A stretch of 64,000 nt of DNA from Sphingopyxis sp. (GTDB lineage: Bacteria > Pseudomonadota > Alphaproteobacteria > Sphingomonadales > Sphingomonadaceae): positions 1-64,000 of the forward strand of contig JAGHZY010000024.1 in NCBI GenBank assembly GCA_017745175.1, in the 5' to 3' direction. A program made the position numbers and the translations under genes. The notes under the pieces were generated by a model. It was not told the origin of the DNA, did no database searches, and saw nothing but the letters and a program-made list of their open reading frames with translations. Below, piece by piece: positions 1 to 8,152 of the stretch (positions are counted from its first letter, which is position 1; each line of letters begins with the position of its first letter).

Positions 1-1220
1 AGGCCGGCTTCACCAACCAGGCCGCGACGCAGGATTATGAGGGTGGCTATCACGTCACCGAATTCTTCGGCGAGCTCAGCGTGCCCCTCCTTACCGACAT
101 GCCCTTTGCCAAGCTGCTGTCGGTCGAAGGCGCCGTCCGTCATGCGGACTACAGCCATGCCGGGCAGGCTACGTCGTGGAAGGCCGGCGCGATCTGGGAG
201 CCGACCGACGGGCTGCGTCTCCGCGCCACGCTCGGCCGCGCGATCCGCGCCCCGAACATCTTCGAGGCGTTCCGTCCGAGCGAGGGCCAGACGACCAACG
301 TCAACGACCCCTGTTCGCAGACCAACATCGGCAACAACCCGAACCGCGCCGCGAACTGCGCCGCGCTCGGCCGCCCGGCGGGCTTCGTTCCGCTGAACGG
401 CGGGATCGGCGTGCCGTTCATCGTTTCGGGCAACCTCAATCTGCGTCCCGAAGTGTCGGACAGCTGGACGGCAGGCATGGTGCTTACTCCGGGCTTCCTG
501 CCCGGCCTCCAGATTTCGGCCGACTGGTTCAACATCCAGATCGACGATGCGATCAGCTTCCTCAGCCCGCAGCAGATCGCGGAAAACTGCGTCGACCGTG
601 CGGGCGGGCCCGATCCCGATCTCTGCTCGCTCATCACGCGCGACATGAACACGGCCAGCCCGAACTATTTCGGCATCACCGGGGGCAACAGCACCTATGT
701 GAACACCTCGAAGCTCGAAACCTCTGGCCTCGACGCCCAGATTTTCTATGCCATGCCGGTCGGCAACGGGCGCCTTTCGGCCAATCTGGCGGTCACCTAT
801 CTGCATCGCCTGCGCACCTACACCTTCCAGGCGCGTCCCGACCTCTACACGGTGCTCGAAGGCTTCTACGGCTATCCGAAATACAAGGGCGTCGTCGGCC
901 TGACCTATTCGACCGGCGGGCTGACCCTCGGCTGGCAGGGCCGCTACCAGTCGAGCCAGGCGCTGACCGACATCTCGCCGGGCATCAGTCGCGAACTTCT
1001 CGCGCCCGACCGCACCGGGTCGCGCTTCTATAACGACATTTCGGCGTCCTACACGCTGCCGCTGAACGGCAAGCAGGAAGCCAAATTCTCGTTCGGCGTC
1101 ACCAACCTGTTCAACGAGAAGCTGCCGGTCATGGAATCGACGCAGGTGATCGACCCGTCGGGTGGCGGCTTCGACCAGTTCGGCCCCGTCGTTCGCCTGG
1201 GGCTAGAGGTGAACTTCTGA
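1..1220 (+). CDS. TonB-dependent receptor, C-terminal barrel (5' end outside window)
   Basis: About 405 residues are open from base 3 of the window to the stop at 1218-1220; the signal peptide, plug and first strands lie upstream. The visible part looks like an outer-membrane beta-barrel: alternating aromatic strands, the receptor-like stretch RATLGRAIRAPNIFEAFRPS, and a final strand ending in LEVNF with the terminal Phe expected for BAM-dependent insertion. The family imports siderophores, vitamins, peptides or glycans using TonB energy. A hairpin follows it, then an AbgT transporter and hydrolases, so a peptide or acyl-amino-acid ligand is plausible but not shown. Confidence 0.9.
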   Translation, partial: AGFTNQAATQDYEGGYHVTEFFGELSVPLLTDMPFAKLLSVEGAVRHADYSHAGQATSWKAGAIWEPTDGLRLRATLGRAIRAPNIFEAFRPSEGQTTNVNDPCSQTNIGNNPNRAANCAALGRPAGFVPLNGGIGVPFIVSGNLNLRPEVSDSWTAGMVLTPGFLPGLQISADWFNIQIDDAISFLSPQQIAENCVDRAGGPDPDLCSLITRDMNTASPNYFGITGGNSTYVNTSKLETSGLDAQIFYAMPVGNGRLSANLAVTYLHRLRTYTFQARPDLYTVLEGFYGYPKYKGVVGLTYSTGGLTLGWQGRYQSSQALTDISPGISRELLAPDRTGSRFYNDISASYTLPLNGKQEAKFSFGVTNLFNEKLPVMESTQVIDPSGGGFDQFGPVVRLGLEVNF

Positions 1221-1238
1221 TTTCGGGCTGACGATGTC

Positions 1239-1265
1239 GGGGCCCGCGTCGTGGACGCAGGCCCC
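1239..1265 (+). terminator. Probable intrinsic terminator after the TonB receptor
   Basis: GGGGCC-C-GCGTC, loop GTG, GACGC-A-GGCCCC: an 11-bp stem with one C/A mismatch, 19 bases after the receptor stop, followed by a short T run (ccttt). It separates the receptor from the AbgT gene. Confidence 0.5.
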
Positions 1266-1311
1266 GCATCCTTTGATACACAAACCGGATCGAGTCCGGC
1301 AGAAGGACCTC

Positions 1312-2919
1312 ATGACCGCTGAAACCATTCGTCCTGCCCGTCAGAAAGGCTTTCTCGGTTTCGTCGAGCGTGCCGGCAATCTGTTGCCCGACCCGACGAT
1401 CATCTTCATCTATCTGATCGCCGCGCTGATGATCGTCTCGGCGATCGGCGCCGCGCTGGGATGGACCGCATCGCTTCCCTATTCGGGCGCCAAGCCCCCC
1501 GAACATGCCGAACTCGCGAACGGCGTATTGACCTATCGCGCCTCCAGCCTCTTCTCAGCCGAGAATATCGCGCGGCTGTTCACCGAAATGCCGAAGACCT
1601 ATGCCAGCTTCACCCCGCTCGGCATCGTCCTGACGATCATGATGGGCGTCTCGGTCGCCGAACGGTCGGGCATGTTCTTCGCGCTGATCCGCGGCTCGCT
1701 CCGCAATACCCCGCGCCGCTACATGACCCCGATCATCGCGGTCGTCGGCATGGTGTCGCACCATGCCGCCGACGCCGCCTATGTCGTGCTGATCCCGATG
1801 GCGGCGGTGCTGTTCGCCTCGGTCGGGCGCCACCCGCTCGCCGGGATCGCCGCCGCGCTCGCCGCGGTGTCGGGCGGCTATGCCGGCAATATCATGCCCG
1901 GCCAGCTCGACGTGCTGCTCTTCGGCTTCACGCAGGAGGCCGCGCGCATCGTCGAACCCGGCTGGACGATGAACCCGCTCGGCAACTGGTATTTCATCCT
2001 CGGCATCGTGGTCTTCTTTACCCCGATCGTCTGGTTCGTCACCGACCGGATTGTCGAGCCGCGCCTCGGCACCTGGAACGAAGAGGTTGACGAGGCGCTT
2101 CGCGCCGACCTCGAAAAGGGCGATCTCAGCGTCGACGAGCGCCGCGGCCTTCGCCACGCCGGCGTCGTCGCGCTGTTCGTCGCCGGCCTGTTCGCCGCGC
2201 TCTGCCTGTGGCCCGGCTATACGCCCTTCATCGACCAGAAGGCCGAGGGGCCGATCCGGCTGCAGCCGCTCTATGGATCGATCATCGCCGCGCTGTTCCT
2301 GCTCTTCCTGTTCACCGGCACGGCCTTCGGCCGCGCGACCGGGATGATCAAAAACTCGAACGACATCATCCAGATGATGCGTGAAGGCGTGAAGACGATC
2401 GCCCCCTATCTGGTCTTCGTCTTCTTCGCCGCGCACTTCGTTGCGATGTTCAACTGGTCCGGCATCGGCCCGATCGTCGCGATCACGGGCGCCGAGAAAT
2501 TGCAGGGTATGGGGCTTCCCGCACCGTTGCTGCTCGTCTGCGTGCTGCTGCTGTCATCGCTGCTCGACCTGTTCATCGGGTCGGCGACCGCGAAGTGGAG
2601 CGTGCTGTCGTCGGTCGTCGTGCCGATGTTCATGCTGCTCGGCATCAGCCCCGAGATGACGACCGCCGCGTACCGGATGGGCGACAGCTACACCAACATC
2701 ATGACGCCGCTGATGAGCTATTTCCCGCTCGTCCTCGTCTTTTGCCAGCGCTGGGACAAGTCGATAGGGGTCGGCTCGCTGCTCGCGCTGATGCTGCCCT
2801 ATGCGCTCAGCTTCATGGCAATGGGCATCCTGATGGTCGTGTCGTGGGTCGCCTTCGATCTGCCCCTCGGCCCGCACGCGCAGGTCTTCTATCAGGTGGC
2901 GGCGCACGCCGTGCCCTGA
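1312..2919 (+). CDS. AbgT-family transporter
   Basis: This 535-residue, very hydrophobic polytopic protein belongs to the AbgT (p-aminobenzoyl-glutamate transporter) family of the inner membrane. Family hallmarks include the C-terminal ATAKWSVLSSVVVPMFMLLG and AAYRMGDSYTNIMTPLMSYF segments. Family members import p-aminobenzoyl-glutamate or act as proton-driven antimetabolite pumps. The ATG at 1312 is preferred because AGAAGGA lies a few bases upstream; the frame is open further upstream to 1234. The next gene is an M20 amidohydrolase, the same pairing as abgT with abgA/abgB, so import and cleavage of an N-acyl amino acid is the likely job. Confidence 0.9.
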   Translation: MTAETIRPARQKGFLGFVERAGNLLPDPTIIFIYLIAALMIVSAIGAALGWTASLPYSGAKPPEHAELANGVLTYRASSLFSAENIARLFTEMPKTYASFTPLGIVLTIMMGVSVAERSGMFFALIRGSLRNTPRRYMTPIIAVVGMVSHHAADAAYVVLIPMAAVLFASVGRHPLAGIAAALAAVSGGYAGNIMPGQLDVLLFGFTQEAARIVEPGWTMNPLGNWYFILGIVVFFTPIVWFVTDRIVEPRLGTWNEEVDEALRADLEKGDLSVDERRGLRHAGVVALFVAGLFAALCLWPGYTPFIDQKAEGPIRLQPLYGSIIAALFLLFLFTGTAFGRATGMIKNSNDIIQMMREGVKTIAPYLVFVFFAAHFVAMFNWSGIGPIVAITGAEKLQGMGLPAPLLLVCVLLLSSLLDLFIGSATAKWSVLSSVVVPMFMLLGISPEMTTAAYRMGDSYTNIMTPLMSYFPLVLVFCQRWDKSIGVGSLLALMLPYALSFMAMGILMVVSWVAFDLPLGPHAQVFYQVAAHAVP

Positions 2920-3033
2920 GCGAGCGAGCCATGACGATCGAAGCGGAACATACAAGCATGTCCAATAAGCATTGGGGCCAGCCCCGCCCTGCCCCTAGCC
3001 TTCCCCTGCCGCTGCGCCAGGAGGTGCGTCCCC

Positions 3034-4230
3034 ATGTCCGTTGACCTGACATCACTCGAAGCCGACATGACCACCTGGCGCCGGCATATCCACCGGCACC
3101 CCGAACTCGGTTTTCACGAACTGGGCACCAGCCGCTTCATTCTCGACCTGCTTGCCGGATTCGGCGTCGACGAGGTGCATACCGGGATCGGTGGCACCGG
3201 CATCGTCGCGACGATCCGCACCGGCCAGTCGGACCGTGCGATCGGCATCCGCGCCGACATCGACGCGCTGCCGATGACCGAGCTCACGGAGTCCGACCAT
3301 AAATCCTGCACCCCCGGCGTGATGCACGCCTGTGGTCACGACGGGCACACCACGATGCTGCTCGGCGCCGCAAAACAGCTTGCTGCAACGCGCAATTTCG
3401 ACGGCGCGGTGCATCTGATCTTTCAGCCCGCCGAAGAATCGCTCGGCTATCAGGGGCCCGACGGCGATCCCGACGGCGGCGCCAGCGCAATGATCCGCGA
3501 CGGGCTGTTCGAGCGGTTCCCGATGGACGCGATCTTCGGCATCCACAACCGCCCCGGCATCGCCGCGGGCAAGATCGCAGGGCGCGCGGGGGCGCTCTAT
3601 GCGGCTGCCGACAAGTTCGAAATCGTCGTGTCGGGCAAGGGCGGCCACGCCGCGCGGCCGCACCTCACCATCGACCCCGTGCTGGTCGCGGCACATATCA
3701 TCGTTGCGGTACAGAGTGTCGTCGCGCGCAACGCTGATCCGATGGACGCCGTCGTCGTGTCGATCTGCAAGGTCGAAGCGGGCACCGCCTTCAACATCAT
3801 CGCCGACGAGGCGCGCATGGGCGGCACCGTCCGCACGCTCTCGAAGGCGAGCCAGGATGCGACTGAACGGCGGTTGCGCGAGATCGTGACGGGGGTTGCG
3901 GCGTCCTTCGGCGCCACCGCCGAAATGCACTACGAACGCGGCTACCCTGCCCTGCACAATCCCGCCGATCTCTATGCGCGCGTGCGCGACATCGCGATCA
4001 GCGTCGTCGGCGCCGACCGCTTCGTCGACCTCGACGTACCCGGCATGGGGGGCGAGGATTTCGCCCGCTATCTCGACGTCGTTCCTGGCTGCTTCCTGCT
4101 GCTCGGCAATGGCGACGAAGGGCCGGGGTCGGTGATGCTCCACAATTCGCACTACGCCTATGACGACAGCATTTCGCCGACGGGTGCGGCGCTGTGGGTC
4201 GCCTTGGCCGAGGCATTCCTGCCGAAATAG
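3034..4230 (+). CDS. M20-family amidohydrolase (aminoacylase/hippurate-hydrolase type)
   Basis: 398 residues with a good ribosome site (CAGGAGGTG). Motifs fit the M20D di-metal peptidase/aminoacylase fold: HRHPELGFHE at the N-terminus, metal-binding HACGHD at residues 98-103, PAEES with the catalytic Glu, GKGGHAARPH in the lid/dimerisation domain, and a late His in LHNSHYAYDD. Such enzymes hydrolyse N-acyl or N-aroyl amino acids in the cytoplasm. It follows an AbgT transporter and precedes a secreted acylase by 22 bases, suggesting one operon for acyl-amino-acid use. The exact acyl group cannot be read from sequence. Confidence 0.9.
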   Translation: MSVDLTSLEADMTTWRRHIHRHPELGFHELGTSRFILDLLAGFGVDEVHTGIGGTGIVATIRTGQSDRAIGIRADIDALPMTELTESDHKSCTPGVMHACGHDGHTTMLLGAAKQLAATRNFDGAVHLIFQPAEESLGYQGPDGDPDGGASAMIRDGLFERFPMDAIFGIHNRPGIAAGKIAGRAGALYAAADKFEIVVSGKGGHAARPHLTIDPVLVAAHIIVAVQSVVARNADPMDAVVVSICKVEAGTAFNIIADEARMGGTVRTLSKASQDATERRLREIVTGVAASFGATAEMHYERGYPALHNPADLYARVRDIAISVVGADRFVDLDVPGMGGEDFARYLDVVPGCFLLLGNGDEGPGSVMLHNSHYAYDDSISPTGAALWVALAEAFLPK

Positions 4231-4252
4231 ACTGTCCGGGGAGGTTTTTCCG

Positions 4253-6694
4253 ATGCGCCGTTCGACTGCCGCCCTGCTCTGGAGCTCCGCCGCCTTGCTG
4301 GTCGCGGCCTCGCCCGCCGCGCTGGCGCAGGGGAGCGCGGCGGAAAAGGTCGCCATCTATCGCGACAGCTTCGGCGTCCCGCATGTCGAGGGCGAAACAT
4401 CCGACGCGGTGATGTTCGGCGCGGGCTATGCGATCGCACACGACCGCCTCGCCGCGATGGAACTTGCTCGCCACAACACGCAGGGCCGCCGCGCCGAACT
4501 GGTGGGTGCGTCAGCGCTCGACACCGACAAGATGATGCGCGGCCGCAAGCTGTCCGATGCCGAATTGATGACGCGCTATCGCGCGCTCGCGCCCGAGCAT
4601 CAGAAGATGATCCGCGGCATGGTCAACGGCATCAACAAGCGCATCGACGAGGTGAACGCCGACCCCGAAAATCTGACCCCGCTCGAATTCATCCGCTGGG
4701 GGATCAAGCCGACGCGCTGGACACTCACCGAATATCTGGCGCTGATCGCTGCCGCGCCGCTCGGCCGCGACACTTACGAGATCCGCAATCTGGAATTTCT
4801 GAAGGCGATGACCGACCGCTATGGTCCGGAGAAGGCCTGGCAGATCTTCAACGATGTCGTGCCGATCTCCGACCCCGATTCCCCGACGACGATCCCGGCG
4901 GGCGACGACCGCGCGCCGCCGCGCCCGGTGCCCGTTCCGGTCCAGTCCGCAGCCCAGCTACCCAAAGGCCGCGATATCGCCGCGGCCGCCGGACAGACCG
5001 CGCCGCTGCTGCCCGTCAAGGGCGCGAGCCGCTGTCTGGTGATCGGCCCCCAGAAATCGGCAAGCGGTAATGTCCTGATGCTGGAGGCGACCGCCGACGG
5101 CCCCGAAATCCATCTGCACGGCGGCGGCTTCGACAATGCGGGCTTCGGTTCGACCGGCTGGGGCGTGCCGACGATGGGGCGCGGTGCTCAGCATGGCTGG
5201 CTGCTCGTGTCGGGGAGCAGCGAGGCCGGCACGACCTTCGCCGAAAAGCTCAATCCGAAGAACCGCCACGAATATTGGTACAAGGGCGCATGGAAGAAGA
5301 TGGAGCACCGGACCGAGACCTTCCGGGTCAAGGATGCGGCGCCCGTCACCCACGATGTCGCGTGGACGATCCACGGTCCCGTGATCGCGTGGGATGTCGA
5401 TAACGGCACCGCTTACGCACAGCAGATGGGCGTCCACGGGCGCGAACTCGACACATGGATCGCTTTTGCCGAAATGGGCCGCGCAAAAAGCCTTGCCGAA
5501 TTCAAGGAAAAGGGCGTCGACCGGCTCGGCTGGAATCTCGGCGCCTGCTATGGCGGCGAGGACGGCACGATCGCCTATTTCGAGGCGGGCGCGCTGCCGA
5601 AGAAAGCGGCCGGCGTCGACCCGCGCCTGCCGACGCCGGGGACCGGCGAATATGACTGGACCGGCTTTCTGACCCCCGCCGAAAAGCCGCAGATGATCAA
5701 TCCCGGGCAGCAATATTTCATGTCGTGGAACAGCAAGGCGACGGGCTGGTCGCAGGAAGGCGACAACGCCCGGATCGGCGCGACCTTCCGCACCTGGCTC
5801 GGCGACCGGCTCGCGAAGAACGGCCAGTCGCTGACCCTGCTCGATATGCGCGAGTTCAATGGCAAGATTTTCAACGCGCTGGGCGCGGTCGACCGCAATC
5901 AGGCCGCACCGGACTTTTTCGCGCCCTTCATCCGCAAGGCGATCGAGACGAGCGACGACGCCGAGGTCAAGCGTGCGGGCGAATATATGCTGGGCTTCGA
6001 CGGCCTGTACCGCGACCGCGACAACGACCAGCGCTACGACAACCCCGGCCTCACCCTCTATCGAACATGGTTGCAGGTCGCGCCGCGGATGATCTTCGGC
6101 GACGATATGGGCGAATGGTGGCACAAGATCGATGCCGACCGTTACCTGACCTATCAGTCGAGCCTGCTGCTCCGCGCCTTTCAGGGTGGTACGGCGGGAG
6201 CGCCGCTGGCGGTCGACTATTTCGGCGGGCGCGACCGGACCGCAGTGACGATCGACACGATCAAGGCGACGCTGGCCGAGGTCAGGGCGCGCTTTCCCGG
6301 CAAGGATATGGCCGAGTGGAAGCAGCCGATCTTCTGGAAATATTTCGACGCCTCGCTCGAAACGCCCGACCGCCCGCAAATGGCCGAGGATTATCCCGAG
6401 CATCGCCTGTCGGCGGTCCTCCGCCTCGGCCCGACGATGGCGCCCCACAATGGCGGCGAAAGCTGGGTCGGGCTGATGGAGATCGCCCGCAACCGGCGCG
6501 CGCTCTATTCGGTGATCGACGCAGGCGGGCAGAATCTGTTCATCGACCCCAAGGGTCGGGGCAATCCGAACCTTGCCGACCAGACGATGATGCACGAGAC
6601 CAACGAGCTCAAGAAGATCGAACTCGCGCCCGAACAGTTTCGCAAGAATGCGGTATCGAGCATGACGATCGAGTATCGGCCGGTCGGCCGCTAG
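4253..6694 (+). CDS. Penicillin-acylase-family periplasmic hydrolase
   Basis: 813 residues with a Sec signal (MRRSTAALLWSSAALLVAAS, cleavage near ALAQ). Layout matches the Ntn-hydrolase penicillin/cephalosporin/AHL acylase family: alpha chain from about residue 26, a Pro-rich linker, then the presumed self-cleavage site before Ser259 (KGA|SRCLVIG) that would become the beta-chain nucleophile, followed by KSASGNVLMLEA. The usual SN(N/A)W after the nucleophile is replaced by SRCL. The start at 4253 has GGGGAGG upstream. The family hydrolyses amides of acyl chains (beta-lactams, acyl-homoserine lactones, N-acyl amino acids). Position between an M20 amidohydrolase and an amine oxidase favours an acyl amino acid or acyl amine. 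Confidence 0.85.
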   Translation: MRRSTAALLWSSAALLVAASPAALAQGSAAEKVAIYRDSFGVPHVEGETSDAVMFGAGYAIAHDRLAAMELARHNTQGRRAELVGASALDTDKMMRGRKLSDAELMTRYRALAPEHQKMIRGMVNGINKRIDEVNADPENLTPLEFIRWGIKPTRWTLTEYLALIAAAPLGRDTYEIRNLEFLKAMTDRYGPEKAWQIFNDVVPISDPDSPTTIPAGDDRAPPRPVPVPVQSAAQLPKGRDIAAAAGQTAPLLPVKGASRCLVIGPQKSASGNVLMLEATADGPEIHLHGGGFDNAGFGSTGWGVPTMGRGAQHGWLLVSGSSEAGTTFAEKLNPKNRHEYWYKGAWKKMEHRTETFRVKDAAPVTHDVAWTIHGPVIAWDVDNGTAYAQQMGVHGRELDTWIAFAEMGRAKSLAEFKEKGVDRLGWNLGACYGGEDGTIAYFEAGALPKKAAGVDPRLPTPGTGEYDWTGFLTPAEKPQMINPGQQYFMSWNSKATGWSQEGDNARIGATFRTWLGDRLAKNGQSLTLLDMREFNGKIFNALGAVDRNQAAPDFFAPFIRKAIETSDDAEVKRAGEYMLGFDGLYRDRDNDQRYDNPGLTLYRTWLQVAPRMIFGDDMGEWWHKIDADRYLTYQSSLLLRAFQGGTAGAPLAVDYFGGRDRTAVTIDTIKATLAEVRARFPGKDMAEWKQPIFWKYFDASLETPDRPQMAEDYPEHRLSAVLRLGPTMAPHNGGESWVGLMEIARNRRALYSVIDAGGQNLFIDPKGRGNPNLADQTMMHETNELKKIELAPEQFRKNAVSSMTIEYRPVGR

Positions 6695-6712
6695 AACGAC
6701 ACGGAACCGGGC

Positions 6713-8131
6713 ATGGCACCGATCGGCGAAACCGCAGGCACCGATCCGGTTTCCCCCGACGCGATCGGCAGCTATTGGCTCGCGAGCTGCGACGACGACC
6801 TGACGCCGCGCCCGGCGCTGACAAGCGACGAGACGGTGGACGTCGCTATATTGGGCGGCGGCTTTTCGGGGCTGTGGACCGCATGGTTCCTGTTGCAAGC
6901 CGACCCGGCGCTTTCGATCGCGATCGTCGAGCGGCAGATCTGCGGCTTCGGCGCGTCGGGTCGCAACGGCGGCTGGTGCTCGCCGCGCTTTCCGATCAAC
7001 CCCGCCGCACTCACCCGCCGTTTCGGCGCCCGCACCGCCCGCGCGATGCTGTTCGCACAGCAGGCGATGGTCGACGAGGTCGGGCGCATCTGCGCACAGG
7101 AAGGCATCGACGCGCATTTCAATCCGGTCGGCGTCCTCACCCTCGCCCGCAGCGCCAGCCAGATCCCCTCGCTCCGGCAATCATATGACGCCTATGCAAG
7201 GCTCGGCATGGCCGATGCCTGCGAGTTGCTCGACGCCGGACAGGCGCGTGAGGCGGTGCATGCGACCGAAGTCCAAGGAGCGCTGCGCCTGCGCGTCGGC
7301 GGCACCATCCACCCCGGCCGGCTGGTGCGCGGGCTGGCGCGTGCGCTCGAACGGCGCGGCGTACGCATCTATGAGGGGACCGAGGTGCTGCAAACGAGCG
7401 CCGGGATGCAGCCCGCGCTCGTCACTACCGGAGGCACATTATGTGCGCGGCGCGCGGTCCTGCTCGCCGGCGAGGCATTTCTGACCAGCCTCCCCGATTA
7501 TCGCCGCCAGCTGATCCCGATGGCCTCGACGATCATGCTCACCGCGCCGCTGACCGCCGACCGGTGGGACCAGGTCGGCTGGGCCGGCGGCGAATGCCTC
7601 AGCTCCTATGTCCACACGACCAATTACCTGACGCGCACCGCCGACGGACGCATCCTGTTCGGCAGCCGCGGCGCGCCCTATCGCTACGCCTCCGACATGA
7701 GCGAGACCGCGCTGCGCGAGAATGCCAATTTCGGCTGGATCCGCGACCGGCTGCTCGAATGGTGGCCATCGCTCGAGGGCGTCGAGTTCACGCATCAATG
7801 GGCGGGCTATCTGGGCGTTCCGCGCGACTGGCTGCCGACGGTGCATTTCGACAGCAACCGGCGGATCGGTCACGCTTATGGTTATACGGGGCATGGTGTC
7901 ATCACCAGCGCGATCTCGGCGCGCGCGCTCGCCGGGCTGGTCACCGGCGCCGCGCCCGATCCGCACGCGCCCTATCTGCGCCGGCAGGCCCCGAGCTGGG
8001 AGGTCGAGCCGCTGCGTTGGGCGGGCATCCGCTATGTCCAGAATGCCTTTCTGCGAATGGATCTTGCCGAGACCGCCGGAAAGACGCCGCCGCTCGACGC
8101 CCCGCTCGCGACCTTTCTGGGCGAGCCCTGA
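6713..8131 (+). CDS. FAD-dependent amine/amino-acid oxidoreductase (DAO family, PuuB-like)
   Basis: 472 residues. A dinucleotide-binding motif (VAILGGGFSGLWTAWFLL, about residues 44-61) is followed by GASGRNGGW, the segment typical of gamma-glutamylputrescine-oxidase-like DAO proteins. The C-terminal half has the second FAD contact GHAYGYTGHGV. The reaction would be FAD-dependent oxidation of an amine or amino acid to an imine, giving aldehyde/keto acid plus ammonia. It lies 18 bases after the acylase gene, so it may act on the amine the acylase frees. The substrate is unproven. Confidence 0.85.
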   Translation: MAPIGETAGTDPVSPDAIGSYWLASCDDDLTPRPALTSDETVDVAILGGGFSGLWTAWFLLQADPALSIAIVERQICGFGASGRNGGWCSPRFPINPAALTRRFGARTARAMLFAQQAMVDEVGRICAQEGIDAHFNPVGVLTLARSASQIPSLRQSYDAYARLGMADACELLDAGQAREAVHATEVQGALRLRVGGTIHPGRLVRGLARALERRGVRIYEGTEVLQTSAGMQPALVTTGGTLCARRAVLLAGEAFLTSLPDYRRQLIPMASTIMLTAPLTADRWDQVGWAGGECLSSYVHTTNYLTRTADGRILFGSRGAPYRYASDMSETALRENANFGWIRDRLLEWWPSLEGVEFTHQWAGYLGVPRDWLPTVHFDSNRRIGHAYGYTGHGVITSAISARALAGLVTGAAPDPHAPYLRRQAPSWEVEPLRWAGIRYVQNAFLRMDLAETAGKTPPLDAPLATFLGEP

Positions 8132-8152
8132 GCAGGTAAGCTGCGGCGGGCC

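Noticed and set aside
4958-7180. Long open frame (740 codons) on the minus strand opposite the acylase and oxidase genes
   Set aside because: High-GC shadow: Arg/Ala/Asp-rich translation with no domain, while the plus strand encodes two clear enzymes.
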